Below are positions 39,678-48,397 of a stretch of 64,000 nt of DNA, piece after piece. The DNA is from Gemmatimonadetes bacterium SCN 70-22. GTDB taxonomy: Bacteria > Gemmatimonadota > Gemmatimonadetes > Gemmatimonadales > Gemmatimonadaceae. Position 1 is the stretch's first letter. Each line of letters opens with the position of its first letter. The notes under the pieces were generated by a model. The model was not told the DNA's origin. It searched no databases and saw nothing but the letters and a program-made list of their open reading frames with translations. The stretch spans positions 62,001 to 126,000 of the forward strand of contig MEDZ01000004.1 in the NCBI GenBank assembly GCA_001724275.1, read 5' to 3'. Both the position numbers and the translations under genes were made by a program.

Positions 39678-40073
39678 TTACAAGCCGACGCGATCGGGTG
39701 AGGCGTCGCCCATCGCGTCGGATGTGGTGGGCGGTGGCGACGTGCCCGAAGGCTCGGCCGCCGCCTCGGGCGGCGGCGGCTCGTCGCGCGGCGGGACGCG
39801 GCCGGTGAGGTCGTGCAATCGCGCCTCGAGCGCCGCGAGGTCACCCTCGCGCTCGCGCACGGCGTCGACGAGACGCTGCAAGGTGGCGTCGTCGGGCGCG
39901 CCATCGCCGGCGGTGCGCGCGCGATAGACGGCGTAGCCCAGCGCCTGCGCGGCGCGGTCCACCAGCTGGCGGGCGCGGAAGACTTCGAGTCGGAGCTTCC
40001 CCTCGTCGAGGGCACCCTGCGCCACCCGTCCGGCGCGATCGAGCTCCGTCTTGAGCTTGTCCCAGATGGGCAT
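39678..40073 (-). CDS. Hypothetical coiled-coil protein
   Basis: A 131-residue protein not assigned to a known family. The first ~90 residues are helical and charged (MPIWDKLKTELDRAGRVAQ, LRLEVFRARQLVDRAAQALGYAVYRA, DLAALEARLHDLTG), and the tail is Pro/Ala-rich. No membrane segment or signal peptide is visible. ATG at 40073 is the first start that gives this helical body; the upstream open frame is arginine-rich and unconvincing. Such short amphipathic proteins often bind membranes or the cytoskeleton, but no function is inferred. Confidence 0.65.
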   Translation of the reverse strand: MPIWDKLKTELDRAGRVAQGALDEGKLRLEVFRARQLVDRAAQALGYAVYRARTAGDGAPDDATLQRLVDAVREREGDLAALEARLHDLTGRVPPRDEPPPPEAAAEPSGTSPPPTTSDAMGDASPDRVGL

Positions 40074-40189
40074 GGTGATCCTGATCCTGTGGATAGTACG
40101 GCGAGACCGGGCGACCGCGTCGCCCGCTTCCCCTATACTACGCCCCCGCGGGTCGTCCGGTTGCGCCTCGGAGTCGTGGCGCAAGCAAA

Positions 40190-40214
40190 CGCCCCCGGCG
40201 CGGGGCCGGGGGCG
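40190..40214 (-). terminator. Terminator of rplU-rpmA
   Basis: A 10-bp GC-rich stem CGCCCCCGGC / GCCGGGGGCG with a 5-base loop lies about 20 bases after the rpmA stop on the minus strand and is followed by GTTTGCTTG. Confidence 0.7.
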
Positions 40215-40233
40215 CGTGGATGGAGCGAGCGGA

Positions 40234-40512
40234 TCAGGCCGCGGTCACCGACTCGGTCGGGAACGGATCGACGCTGACCTGCTGGCGCTTCTTGTCCTTG
40301 TGGTGGAAACGGACCACCCCATCGACGAGCGCGTAGATCGTGTAGTCGGTGCCGAGGCCGACGTTGCGTCCTGGGTGCCACTTCGTGCCGCACTGGCGCA
40401 CGATGATGTTCCCGGCGCGCACGGCCTCACCGCCGTACTTCTTGATACCGCGGTACTTCGGGTTGCTGTCGCGGCCGTTGCGAGACGAGCCGACGCCTTT
40501 CTTGTGTGCCAT
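40234..40512 (-). CDS. rpmA: 50S ribosomal protein L27
   Basis: A 92-residue ribosomal protein. It starts [20 protein letters not shown] and carries [21 protein letters not shown], which are the L27 signatures. The N-terminus shows no cleavable extension of the Firmicutes type. It follows rplU by 12 bases; obgE, often next, is absent here. Confidence 0.96.
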   Translation of the reverse strand: MAHKKGVGSSRNGRDSNPKYRGIKKYGGEAVRAGNIIVRQCGTKWHPGRNVGLGTDYTIYALVDGVVRFHHKDKKRQQVSVDPFPTESVTAA

Positions 40513-40524
40513 GGTGTCCTCTCG

Positions 40525-40842
40525 TCAGCCGAGCGTGATGTCCTTGATGCGGACTTCGGTGAATCCCTGCCGGTGCCCCTGCTTGCGGGAGTAGTTCTTC
40601 CGGCGCTTGAACTTGAAGACGACGATCTTCTCGCCACGCCCGTGCTTGACGATCTCGCCAGTCACCTTGGCGCCGGCGAGATACGGGACGCCCGTACGGA
40701 CGGTCTGGCCGTCGGAACCGAGCAGGATTTCGTTGAATTCGACGGACGCACCGGCGTCGCCGGGGAGCGTCGCAATGCGCAGCGTCGTCCCGGGCTGAAC
40801 CCGATACTGCTTGCCGCCGGTACGGATGATGGCGTAAGTCAT
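40525..40842 (-). CDS. rplU: 50S ribosomal protein L21
   Basis: A 105-residue ribosomal protein with [16 protein letters not shown] at the N-terminus and [24 protein letters not shown] at the C-terminus. ATG at 40842 is the family start; 16 upstream in-frame codons are not conserved. It has a clear promoter upstream and forms a two-gene unit with rpmA. Confidence 0.96.
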   Translation of the reverse strand: MTYAIIRTGGKQYRVQPGTTLRIATLPGDAGASVEFNEILLGSDGQTVRTGVPYLAGAKVTGEIVKHGRGEKIVVFKFKRRKNYSRKQGHRQGFTEVRIKDITLG

Positions 40843-40874
40843 GGTCTCTGAATCGATAAAGTCGCGAGCCTCGA

Positions 40875-40903
40875 AACGTAGTCGGGGCATCGACTTCGGT
40901 CAA
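40875..40903 (-). promoter_or_regulatory. Predicted promoter of rplU-rpmA
   Basis: TTGACC (40903-40898), 17 bp and TACGTT (40880-40875) on the minus strand, about 32 bases before the rplU ATG. It fits the TAnnTT set. Confidence 0.6.
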
Positions 40904-40962
40904 TGTCTGGGAAGAACGGACGGGAGAGGGGAGACGGGGGACGGGAGTGGCAGGCGCGTGTC

Positions 40963-40999
40963 GGCCCGTGCCAGGCCCGTGCCAGGCCCGTGCCAGGCC
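40963..40999. repeat. 11-bp tandem repeat (GGCCCGTGCCA), about 3.4 copies
   Basis: Three identical copies of GGCCCGTGCCA and a partial fourth lie between the RNase G stop and the rplU promoter, next to a purine-rich GGACGGGAGA-type stretch (40915-40950). The copies could fold into alternative hairpins (GGCAC/GTGCC). Confidence 0.85.
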
Positions 41000-41011
41000 G
41001 CGCCTCGCGCC

Positions 41012-42571
41012 CTAGGCGACGGCGTACTGTTGGGTCACGTCGCGGCCCGCCCCTTTCACCACCAGCTTGAACTCGTCTGGCCTGAGCAGGGGGTCGTCTC
41101 GCATCTCCATGGCGAAGCCGGCCAACTTCTCCAGCTTCCTGAGATAGTCCTTCTCCTGGTCCAGCACGTACAGCGCGACCTCGGGATGGAGCTTCACCAC
41201 GATGGGCTCGCGCTTCCCTTCGACGGCCATCCGCTTGACCGACCGCTCGACGCGCCGGGCGATGGTCTCCGGGGTGAAGATCCGCCCCGTGCCGTGGCAG
41301 ATGGGGCACGCCGCGGTCATCTGCTGGAGATGGCTCTGGCGGACGCGCTGGCGGGTCATCTCCACCAGCCCCAGATCCGACACGGGGAAGGCCTTGGTCC
41401 GCGCCCGGTCGCGCCCCAGGTGCGTCCGCAGCTCCTGGAGGACCCGGTCACGATTCCCCTTGCTCTCCATGTCGATGAAGTCGCACACGATGATCCCCCC
41501 GATGTCGCGGAGACGGATCTGGCGGGCGACCTCACGCGCAGCCTCGAGGTTCGTCTTCAGGATCGTCTTCTCGGGGTCCTTCTTCCCGGTGAACCGCCCG
41601 GAGTTCACGTCGACGGAGACCAGCGCCTCGGTCGGCTCGATGATGAGGTAACCGCCCGACGGGAGCTCGCAGCGGCGCTTGAAGAGGTCCCGAATCTCGG
41701 TCTCGATCTCGGCCTTGTCGAAGAGGGGGACGTTCCCTTCGTACAGCTGCACCCGCTCGATGAGCTCGGGGGCGATCCCCTTGAGGTATTCCACGATCTC
41801 GTTGAACACCTGCTTGGAGTCGACCTGGATCGACTCGACCTTCGTGCTGAAGATGTCGCGGATGATCCCGCGGGTCAGGCTGGTCTCGCGATGGAGCTGC
41901 GCCGGCGCCCGCACGAAGGTCGTCTTCTTCTTGGCTCGCTTCCAGGTGGCCATCAGCGTGTTGAGCTCTCGCTCGAACGCCTCCGGCGTCGCGTCCTCGC
42001 CCACCGTCCGGACGATGACCCCTCCCGACTTGGGCGGGAGGATTCCCTCCACCTGCTCGCGAAGGCGCGCCCGCTCGGTGCGGTCGCCGATCTTCCGGCT
42101 CACCCCCACACGCGAGGCGTGCGGCATGTAGACCAGGAAGCGTCCCGCGAGGGAAACCTGCGCCGTGACGCGCGGCCCCTTGGTTGAAATCGGTTCCTTG
42201 GAGACCTGGACGATCAGGGTGTCGCCCTTCTTCAGGACGTCCTGAATGGGGGGCGCCTTGGCTCGGCGCGAGTGGCGCGGTGACTCCTCGCCGTCCTCGC
42301 CCTCGTCATCTCCCTCCTCCTCGTCACCTTCTTCGTCTTCGTCGGGGACGACGAGGTCGGATGCGTGCAGGAACGCACTCTTTTCCGTGCCGATGTCGAC
42401 GAAGGCGGCCTGGATGCCGGGCTGCACCGCCTCGACCCGTCCGAGGTAGATGTCGCCAACCATCCGGCGCGCTTCCGGACGGTCGACCAGGAGTTCAACG
42501 AGCTGGTCGTCCTCGATGATGGCGACGCGGATTTCCCGCGACGTCGAACTGATGAGTATCTCGCGTTTCAT
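41012..42571 (-). CDS. rng: Ribonuclease G/E family endoribonuclease
   Basis: A 519-residue Rne/Rng protein that cuts single-stranded RNA and matures 16S rRNA. The S1 domain (GDIYLGRVEAVQPGIQAAFVDIG) is interrupted by an acidic low-complexity insertion (~80-105, DEDEEGDEEEG...). The catalytic region shows IIRDIFSTKVE, VDVNSGRFTG, DIGGIIVCDFIDM with the metal Asp residues, and the zinc-link CPICHGTG. There is no C-terminal degradosome scaffold, so it is of RNase G size. It lies upstream of rplU-rpmA, an arrangement common in many phyla. Confidence 0.92.
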   Translation of the reverse strand: MKREILISSTSREIRVAIIEDDQLVELLVDRPEARRMVGDIYLGRVEAVQPGIQAAFVDIGTEKSAFLHASDLVVPDEDEEGDEEEGDDEGEDGEESPRHSRRAKAPPIQDVLKKGDTLIVQVSKEPISTKGPRVTAQVSLAGRFLVYMPHASRVGVSRKIGDRTERARLREQVEGILPPKSGGVIVRTVGEDATPEAFERELNTLMATWKRAKKKTTFVRAPAQLHRETSLTRGIIRDIFSTKVESIQVDSKQVFNEIVEYLKGIAPELIERVQLYEGNVPLFDKAEIETEIRDLFKRRCELPSGGYLIIEPTEALVSVDVNSGRFTGKKDPEKTILKTNLEAAREVARQIRLRDIGGIIVCDFIDMESKGNRDRVLQELRTHLGRDRARTKAFPVSDLGLVEMTRQRVRQSHLQQMTAACPICHGTGRIFTPETIARRVERSVKRMAVEGKREPIVVKLHPEVALYVLDQEKDYLRKLEKLAGFAMEMRDDPLLRPDEFKLVVKGAGRDVTQQYAVA

Positions 42572-42994
42572 CGGAGATCCCCCCGCGCCGGCTTCCTCGC
42601 GACTCGAGGACTGCGGCGGGGCGGACACATGAGAGGGTGGGTGCGGTGGCACGGAACGACGGCAGGCGTGACACGCGCGCGGAAGGGACAGGTGGCCTGA
42701 CGGAATGCGCGATCGACCACATCGCGGCCGTCACCCGAGGGCGCCCCGATGCCTGGATAGGCACCGGACGCGACCAGGGCGAGAATCGGCCGGACGTGCG
42801 ATACCGGGGAGTCACCCCCGAGACGCACACCACAGCGCCGGCCGAGCCGAGGCGGCGCGACACGCGCTCCGCCGGCTGCGGCCTCTGATGCCGGACGTGC
42901 GCGAGTCGCGCGCCCGCCCGTGAGAACAGCACTGCCACCCGGGAGAACATGCGCCCACACACGTGGGCGAGCGCGCGCGCGTGGGCGCGGCGCC
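42572..42994. other. 423-bp region without a convincing gene
   Basis: Very GC-rich sequence between the rng start and the end of the membrane methyltransferase gene. An 83-codon plus-strand frame (42637-42888) is arginine-rich and looks spurious. A perfect 7-bp hairpin CGCCCAC-ACAC-GTGGGCG lies near 42950-42970, in position to terminate the methyltransferase-side transcript or precede rng. No tRNA or TAnnTT promoter was recognised. Confidence 0.5.
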
Positions 42995-43540
42995 TCACAC
43001 GATCCCCCGGAGTCGCAGGTACAGCCAGGTCATGGCCCCAAGATACCCCAACGCGGCTCGCCATTCGCCATGGCGCATGTAGAGCCCGGGGCTGAAGGGG
43101 GTCGATTCCCCTCCTCCGCGCCAGGGGGTGAGCCGCGGAAAGAACGCCGGCACGTTCTGTTCGAAGGCCGGGTACGCCTCCGGAAACATCGCGAGGATCT
43201 TGTTCCGCTCGCGCTTGATCGTCGGGCCGTAGATCAGGAGCCAGAAGAGGGCAACGACGAGCAGCAGCGCCCAGTGCGCGGCGAGGGCGAAGCCGCACGC
43301 GATCAGGAAGCTCCCGAAGTAGAGCGGATTACGCGTGTGCGCATACGGTCCGGTGGTCGCGAGCCGGTCATTCTTGACGATGTGTCCCGATGCCCAGGCG
43401 CGCACCAGGAGCCCGGCGAGGGCGATGATCGCCCCGACGATCAGGGCCTCGCGCGTGGGACGCGCGAAGGCGAGGTAGAGCCCGCCCAGCACGAAGCCGA
43501 GGGGGAGGCGAAGTCGCGCCGCCAGCCGTGCGAAGTTCAC
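42995..43540 (-). CDS. Isoprenylcysteine carboxyl methyltransferase-like membrane protein
   Basis: A 181-residue protein with about four hydrophobic segments and the family motif [20 protein letters not shown] (RNPxY) followed by a basic [13 protein letters not shown]. These match the SAM-binding ICMT/PEMT-like fold (DUF1295-type). The true substrate in bacteria is generally unknown. The acyl-CoA dehydrogenase stop overlaps its start by about 4 bases, so the two are probably cotranscribed. Confidence 0.78.
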   Translation of the reverse strand: MNFARLAARLRLPLGFVLGGLYLAFARPTREALIVGAIIALAGLLVRAWASGHIVKNDRLATTGPYAHTRNPLYFGSFLIACGFALAAHWALLLVVALFWLLIYGPTIKRERNKILAMFPEAYPAFEQNVPAFFPRLTPWRGGGESTPFSPGLYMRHGEWRAALGYLGAMTWLYLRLRGIV

Positions 43541-44757
43541 GCGTTCATTTCACGAAGGAGCTCGCGGGAGATGACCAGGCGCTGGATCTCGCTCGTCCCC
43601 TCCCCGATCTCGCAGATCTTGGCATCGCGCATCATGCGCTCGACCGGGTACTCCTTGGTGTATCCGTAGCCGCCGTGCACCTGGATGGCCTTGATGGTGG
43701 TGCGCATCGCGAGCTCGGAGCAGAAGAGCTTGGCCATGGCGGCGGCCTTGGTCACGTTGTCGCCGCGCTGCAGCTTGGCCGCCGCGTGGTAGACGAGGTG
43801 CTTCCCCGCCTCGATCTGCGTCGCCATGTCGGCCAGCTGGAACGAGATGCCCTGGAAGGCCGAAATGGGCTGCCCGAACTGCTTGCGCACGGTCGAATAC
43901 TTGAGCGCCTCCTCGAAGGCCCCCTCGGCGATACCTAACGAGAGCGCGGCGATCCCGATGCGCCCGGCGTCGAGCGTCCGCATGAAGTTCGCGAACCCCT
44001 CCCCCTCCGTCCCGAGCAGGTTCTCGGCCGGGACCTCGACATCCTCGAAGATGAGCTCGCGCGTATCCGAGGCGCGCCATCCCAGCTTGTCTTCCTTGCG
44101 CCCCGACTTGAAGCCCGGCATCGCGGTGAGTTCGGGCGCGTGTCCGATGCCGTGCTCCTGGGCACGCGCCAGGTCGTCGTTCCGCTTGGTGAGGATGAAC
44201 GACGAGATCCCGCCTCGCGTCCCCTTGGAAGGGTCGGTCACGGCGGTGACGACGAAGATCTCGCCGACGCCGCCATGCGTGATGAAGCGCTTGGATCCGT
44301 TGAGGAGGTAGCGGTCGCCCTTCCTCACCGCCGTCGTGCGGGTCCCCCCGGCGTCGCTCCCGGCGCTTTCCTCGGTGAGCCCGAAGCCGCCCATGACCCG
44401 GCCGGAGGCGAGGAGCGGGACGTACCGCGCCTTTTGCGCCTCACTCCCGAAGTGGACGATGGGGGACGTGCCGAGCGTCGTGTGCGCGGAGACCGTGAGC
44501 CCATGCGACGCATCGACCTTGGCCAGCTCGTGGATGACGATCATGTAGCTGATGAGGTCGAGCCCCGCGCCCCCCAGCTCTTCCGGCCATGGGACGCCCA
44601 GGAGGCCGAGCTCTCCCATCTTCCGGATGTTCTCCCAGGGGAACTCGGCGATGGCGTCGAAATGGGCGGCGACAGGGGCGACTTCGTCGCGGGCAAAGGC
44701 CCGGACCATGTCGCGCACCTGCAGGTGCTGCTCGGAGAAGTACTGCGAGTCGTCCAT
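43537..44757 (-). CDS. Acyl-CoA dehydrogenase
   Basis: A 406-residue FAD enzyme of fatty-acid or branched-chain acyl-CoA oxidation. The FAD-binding [23 protein letters not shown], the [28 protein letters not shown] helix and the C-terminal [23 protein letters not shown] match the family. The sequence around the latter (YPVERMMRD) fits short-chain or isovaleryl-type enzymes. One CGTTAGG heptamer is present (Ser-Leu-Gly). The specific substrate is not determined. Confidence 0.92.
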   Translation of the reverse strand: MDDSQYFSEQHLQVRDMVRAFARDEVAPVAAHFDAIAEFPWENIRKMGELGLLGVPWPEELGGAGLDLISYMIVIHELAKVDASHGLTVSAHTTLGTSPIVHFGSEAQKARYVPLLASGRVMGGFGLTEESAGSDAGGTRTTAVRKGDRYLLNGSKRFITHGGVGEIFVVTAVTDPSKGTRGGISSFILTKRNDDLARAQEHGIGHAPELTAMPGFKSGRKEDKLGWRASDTRELIFEDVEVPAENLLGTEGEGFANFMRTLDAGRIGIAALSLGIAEGAFEEALKYSTVRKQFGQPISAFQGISFQLADMATQIEAGKHLVYHAAAKLQRGDNVTKAAAMAKLFCSELAMRTTIKAIQVHGGYGYTKEYPVERMMRDAKICEIGEGTSEIQRLVISRELLREMNA

Positions 44758-44844
44758 TTCACGCTATGTCGTACGGGGAGCCCGTGGCAGGGTTCCCGGG
44801 GATCGTATGGGAGGCGCCGCGACACGCGATATACGCGCGCGGCC

Positions 44845-46536
44845 TCAGGAAAGTGTCCCGCGACGCGTCCCGCAAACGTCGCAGGCGTGGCACGAGCCCG
44901 CCGGGGTGTCCTCGCCGAAATATCGAAGCAGGACCGTTCGACGGCAACGCGGGGACGTCACCATTCGTGCGACCTGTGCGAATCGCCAGGCGTCGCGCGC
45001 CCGGCGCGACGTGTGGCGCACGGCGAGCCGCTCGAGTTCGGCGCCCGGCGGATGGGCGCGCACGCGCCACGGCCATTCCAGCGCCTGCCACACCGCCAGC
45101 TGTCGGGCTTCCAGTCGGTGGAGGAAGCGGGGGGCGTCGCCGTCGGGCGCAACGGCGGCCACGTCGGCGAGCGTGAGGGGGCGACGGCCGGTGGCGGGCG
45201 CTCCAAGCAGGCGCAGCGCCGCGATGTCGTTCGCGGGGAGCGACGGATCGGTCGCCAGGCGTGCCTGGGTGGCGAGCATCCGGAGCACCCCGGTCGCCCC
45301 GCGCCGTTCGAGCGCGCCCGCCTCGAGCAGCAGGCGCAACGCAGCCGCGGCCTCCTCGGCGGTCGCGCCGAGGGCCCGGGCAAGGCGGGCGAGCACGTCC
45401 CGCTCTCCTCCCAGTCCGTGCGATGTGGCGAAGGGGGCGTCGAGGAGGCGGAGGAGCGCGCGAAGCCGGTCGGCGGTCACCATGCCCCTTGAGAGCCGGA
45501 GGCGCGCGCGCGCCAGGTCGTGAGGGCCGAGGAGGAGGACGCAGAGAGCCGGGGCGCCGTCGCGCCCGGCGCGCCCCGCCTCCTGGTAGTACGCCTCGAG
45601 TGTGAGCGGCGGCGCGGCGTGAACGACCAGGCGCACGTCGGGCTTGTCGACCCCCATACCGAAGGCATTGGTGGCGACGATGACGGAGATGTGATTGCCC
45701 AGGAATCGGTCCTGCAGGGTGCCGCGCTCCTCGGTCGGGAGGCCGGCGTGAAACGGGGCGGCGGCCACGCCGATGCGAACGAACTCCGCCGCCAGGCGCT
45801 CGGTTTCACGTCGCGTCGGAGCATACACGATCGCCGGCCCGGGGGCGCCGCACACGAGCGCGTGGAGCCGCGCCGCGCGCTCCCCCTCCCCGCTCACGCG
45901 CCTGACCTCCAGCCGCAAGTTGGCACGATCGAAGCCGCCACTCACGCGCAGCGGATCGCGGAGGGCGAGCCGCTCGACGATATCGCGCGCGGTCCGGGGG
46001 GTGGCCGTGGCGGTGAGGGCGATGGTCGGCGGGGCGCCGAGCGCCTCACGGACGCGTCCGAGCGTCAGGTACGAGGGGCGGAACGACTCGCCCCACTCGG
46101 AAATGCAGTGGGCCTCGTCGACGGCGAGCAGTCGCGGAGCGGCGCGCGCCAGGCGCGCCACCGTTGCCCGGGAGGCCAGGGCCTCGGGGGAGAGGTAGAG
46201 GATGGTGAGGGTTCCATTCTGCAGCGCCCCCCAGGCGCGTTCGCGCTCCGGAACCGTGACCGCGCCGGACAGTTGGGCGGCGGCGATGCCGCGCCGACGG
46301 AGGGCGTCCACCTGGTCCTTCATGAGGGCGACCAGCGGGGACACCACCACGGTGGGCGTCATGCCGCTCGCCGCCGGGAGCTGGTAGCAGAGCGATTTTC
46401 CGCCGCCCGTGGGGAGGATGACGAGGACGTCGCGCCCGACGGCCAGGGCGAGGAGCGCGGACTGCTGCGCGGGACGCAGGGCGGTGACCCCAAAGCGCCG
46501 AAGCAACTCGGCGGGGGGCGAGATTAGGGGAGACAT
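44845..46536 (-). CDS. RecQ-family ATP-dependent DNA helicase, Zn-binding motif at the extreme C-terminus
   Basis: A 563-residue superfamily-2 helicase. The N-terminal lobe has Walker A LPTGGGKSLCYQLPA and the DEAH box VDEAHCISEWGESFRPSY; lobe two has YYQEAGRAGRDG (~330). After it comes ~195 residues with helix-rich, winged-helix-like character. Only then is there the RQC zinc motif CRRTVLLRYFGEDTPAGSCHACDVC, at the very end. In E. coli-type RecQ the zinc motif follows lobe two much more closely and an HRDC domain ends the protein. ATG at 46536 starts before SPPAELLRRFGV. Confidence 0.88.
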   Translation of the reverse strand: MSPLISPPAELLRRFGVTALRPAQQSALLALAVGRDVLVILPTGGGKSLCYQLPAASGMTPTVVVSPLVALMKDQVDALRRRGIAAAQLSGAVTVPERERAWGALQNGTLTILYLSPEALASRATVARLARAAPRLLAVDEAHCISEWGESFRPSYLTLGRVREALGAPPTIALTATATPRTARDIVERLALRDPLRVSGGFDRANLRLEVRRVSGEGERAARLHALVCGAPGPAIVYAPTRRETERLAAEFVRIGVAAAPFHAGLPTEERGTLQDRFLGNHISVIVATNAFGMGVDKPDVRLVVHAAPPLTLEAYYQEAGRAGRDGAPALCVLLLGPHDLARARLRLSRGMVTADRLRALLRLLDAPFATSHGLGGERDVLARLARALGATAEEAAAALRLLLEAGALERRGATGVLRMLATQARLATDPSLPANDIAALRLLGAPATGRRPLTLADVAAVAPDGDAPRFLHRLEARQLAVWQALEWPWRVRAHPPGAELERLAVRHTSRRARDAWRFAQVARMVTSPRCRRTVLLRYFGEDTPAGSCHACDVCGTRRGTLS

Positions 46537-46672
46537 ATCCGCAACGCTGCCTCGAGACGCGCCCCTTACCCTCATCCGGACCGCCGCCTATCATGCCATT
46601 TGGTTGCAGCACGAGGGGCCGCGCGGGTCCGCCCGGCACGCCACGTGCGACGCCACCGGTCACCGGACACCA

Positions 46673-48292
46673 ATGACAGTTTCGTTGGTCGACATCGCGC
46701 TGCTGCTGGCGGCATCGACGTTAGGCATCGTCGCGGCGTGGCTCCTGCTCACGAGGCTCCGACGGGGCGGCTCCGGCACGCGGGAGCCGCTGGGCCAGGG
46801 CGCGGCGACGCTGGCGCTCCTCGCCGTGGCCGTGGTGACGGCCACCCTGTCTCTCGCCTCGCTGGCCGAGGCGGCATCGCCGGTCCCCAGGGCGATCCTT
46901 GCGGCCGTCGGGACGGCGCTGGCGCTGACCGCGGCGGCCCTGGCGGTGGCGCTGCGTCGGGCGACGCCGCGGCCCGAGGCGCCGCCCGATGACCTCGCGG
47001 CGATGCTGCAGCAGCGCGTGGCGGCGAGCGCGGGGGCGTCGTCGGCTCCACTCACGGGGTCGCGCCTCGCCGGCCTCCTGCTCGAAGGGAGCGCCGACGC
47101 CATCGGGGTTCCCCTCCCGTCGGATCCCGAGGAGTTCGATTCCCGCCTGGTGCACGCCAATCGCATGCAGAGCATCGGGCGACTGGCCGGCGGCATCGTT
47201 CACGACTTCAACAACCTGCTGACGTCGATCCTCACCAGCGCCGAGCTGGCCCAGGAGGCGCTCCCGGCAGAGCACGGCGCGGCGCCCGACCTCGAGGAGA
47301 TCAGGCGTGCGGGGACCCGGGCGTCCGAACTGACCCGTCAGCTGCTCGCCTTCGCTCGGCGCGACGTGAGCCGTCCGCGGGTGATCGACATCAACACCCT
47401 GGTGGGGAACCTCGCCACCATGCTGCGGCGCGTGCTGGGGGAGACGATCACGCTCCGCCTCACGCTGGCCAGCGACCTCCCCCTCGTGTACGCCGACTCC
47501 GCGCAGTTGGAGCAGGTCATCGTCAACCTGGCGGTCAACGCGCGCGACGCGATGCCCCACGGGGGAGAACTCGACCTGTGTACGCGCCGGGGGGTCCCCC
47601 GTCACTGGAGCGGGACGGCGGCTCCCCCCGAAGGCGTCATGCTCGACGTCAGCGACACGGGCGTCGGCATGAACCATGAAGTGCAGGAGCGCCTCTTCGA
47701 ACCCTTCTTCACGACCAAGACCGCCGGACGCGGCACCGGGCTCGGGCTCTCCACGTGCCAGAGCATCGTGACCGCCCACGGGGGAGAGATCACGGTGGAG
47801 AGCGCCCAGAATGAGGGGTCGACCTTCCACGTCTGGCTCCCCCCGACGGAGGAGCTGGACGAAGGGCGCGCCCATGCCGGGCATCCCTTCACCGCGTCGA
47901 CCGACGCATCGCGCCAGCGCCGGGTCCTGTTCGTGGAGGACGACGCCGATGTGCGACACACGACCGTGCGGGCGCTGCGGGCGGCGGGGTATGTGGTGTT
48001 GGAGGCGGCCAACGGCGCCGAGGCGCTCGATCGGGTCGCGGCGGAGCGCGATCCCATCGACCTCGTCATCGCCGACGTCGTGATGCCCCAGATGGGCGGG
48101 GTCGACCTGGTACGGCGGCTGCGCGAGCGCTGGCCCGCGGTGCAGGTCCTCTACACCTCGGGATATCCCGGCGACTCGCCGCAGGTGGTGGAGGCAGAGG
48201 CGATGGGCGGGCCGGTGCTGTCCAAGCCGTTCACGCCGTCCATCCTCCTCTTCGAGGCGCGCCTTCGCCTCGACGCCACGCATCCCGCCTGA
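46673..48292 (+). CDS. Hybrid sensor histidine kinase with C-terminal receiver domain
   Basis: A 539-residue protein. The N-terminus has two to three hydrophobic helices (~5-25, 43-62, 66-87) without a large extracellular loop. The HisKA box GRLAGGIVHDFNNLLTSIL carries the phospho-acceptor His, the N box is NLAVNARDAMP, and G boxes are DTGVGM and GRGTGLGLS. A receiver domain follows (VLFVEDDADVR, aspartate in LVIADVVMPQMGG, lysine in LSKPF). No PAS or other sensor domain and no partner regulator adjoin it. ATG at 46673 diverges from recQ. One CGTTAGG heptamer lies in the first helix. Confidence 0.88.
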   Translation: MTVSLVDIALLLAASTLGIVAAWLLLTRLRRGGSGTREPLGQGAATLALLAVAVVTATLSLASLAEAASPVPRAILAAVGTALALTAAALAVALRRATPRPEAPPDDLAAMLQQRVAASAGASSAPLTGSRLAGLLLEGSADAIGVPLPSDPEEFDSRLVHANRMQSIGRLAGGIVHDFNNLLTSILTSAELAQEALPAEHGAAPDLEEIRRAGTRASELTRQLLAFARRDVSRPRVIDINTLVGNLATMLRRVLGETITLRLTLASDLPLVYADSAQLEQVIVNLAVNARDAMPHGGELDLCTRRGVPRHWSGTAAPPEGVMLDVSDTGVGMNHEVQERLFEPFFTTKTAGRGTGLGLSTCQSIVTAHGGEITVESAQNEGSTFHVWLPPTEELDEGRAHAGHPFTASTDASRQRRVLFVEDDADVRHTTVRALRAAGYVVLEAANGAEALDRVAAERDPIDLVIADVVMPQMGGVDLVRRLRERWPAVQVLYTSGYPGDSPQVVEAEAMGGPVLSKPFTPSILLFEARLRLDATHPA

Positions 48293-48336
48293 CGGGGGAC
48301 CGGGGATCACGATCGCGATCTCGCGTCAGGCACGCA

Positions 48337-48358
48337 CGCCGGGTGGTCGCGCCCGGCG
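48337..48358. terminator. Possible terminator between the histidine kinase and U32 peptidase genes
   Basis: CGCCGGG / CCCGGCG, a 7-bp stem with an 8-base loop, lies between the convergent gene ends. It lacks a T tract, so the call is moderate. Confidence 0.45.
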
Positions 48359-48397
48359 CAGGGACGGGATCAGGACCACCGTGCAACACCGCCGAGA

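Noticed and set aside
40963-40999. CRISPR-like repeat
   Set aside because: The units are 11 bp, directly contiguous and have no spacers; no cas gene is nearby.
42637-42888. An 83-codon plus-strand frame in the rng upstream gap
   Set aside because: Composition is Arg/Thr-rich with no motif, ribosome site or partner gene. It is more likely chance in GC-rich DNA.
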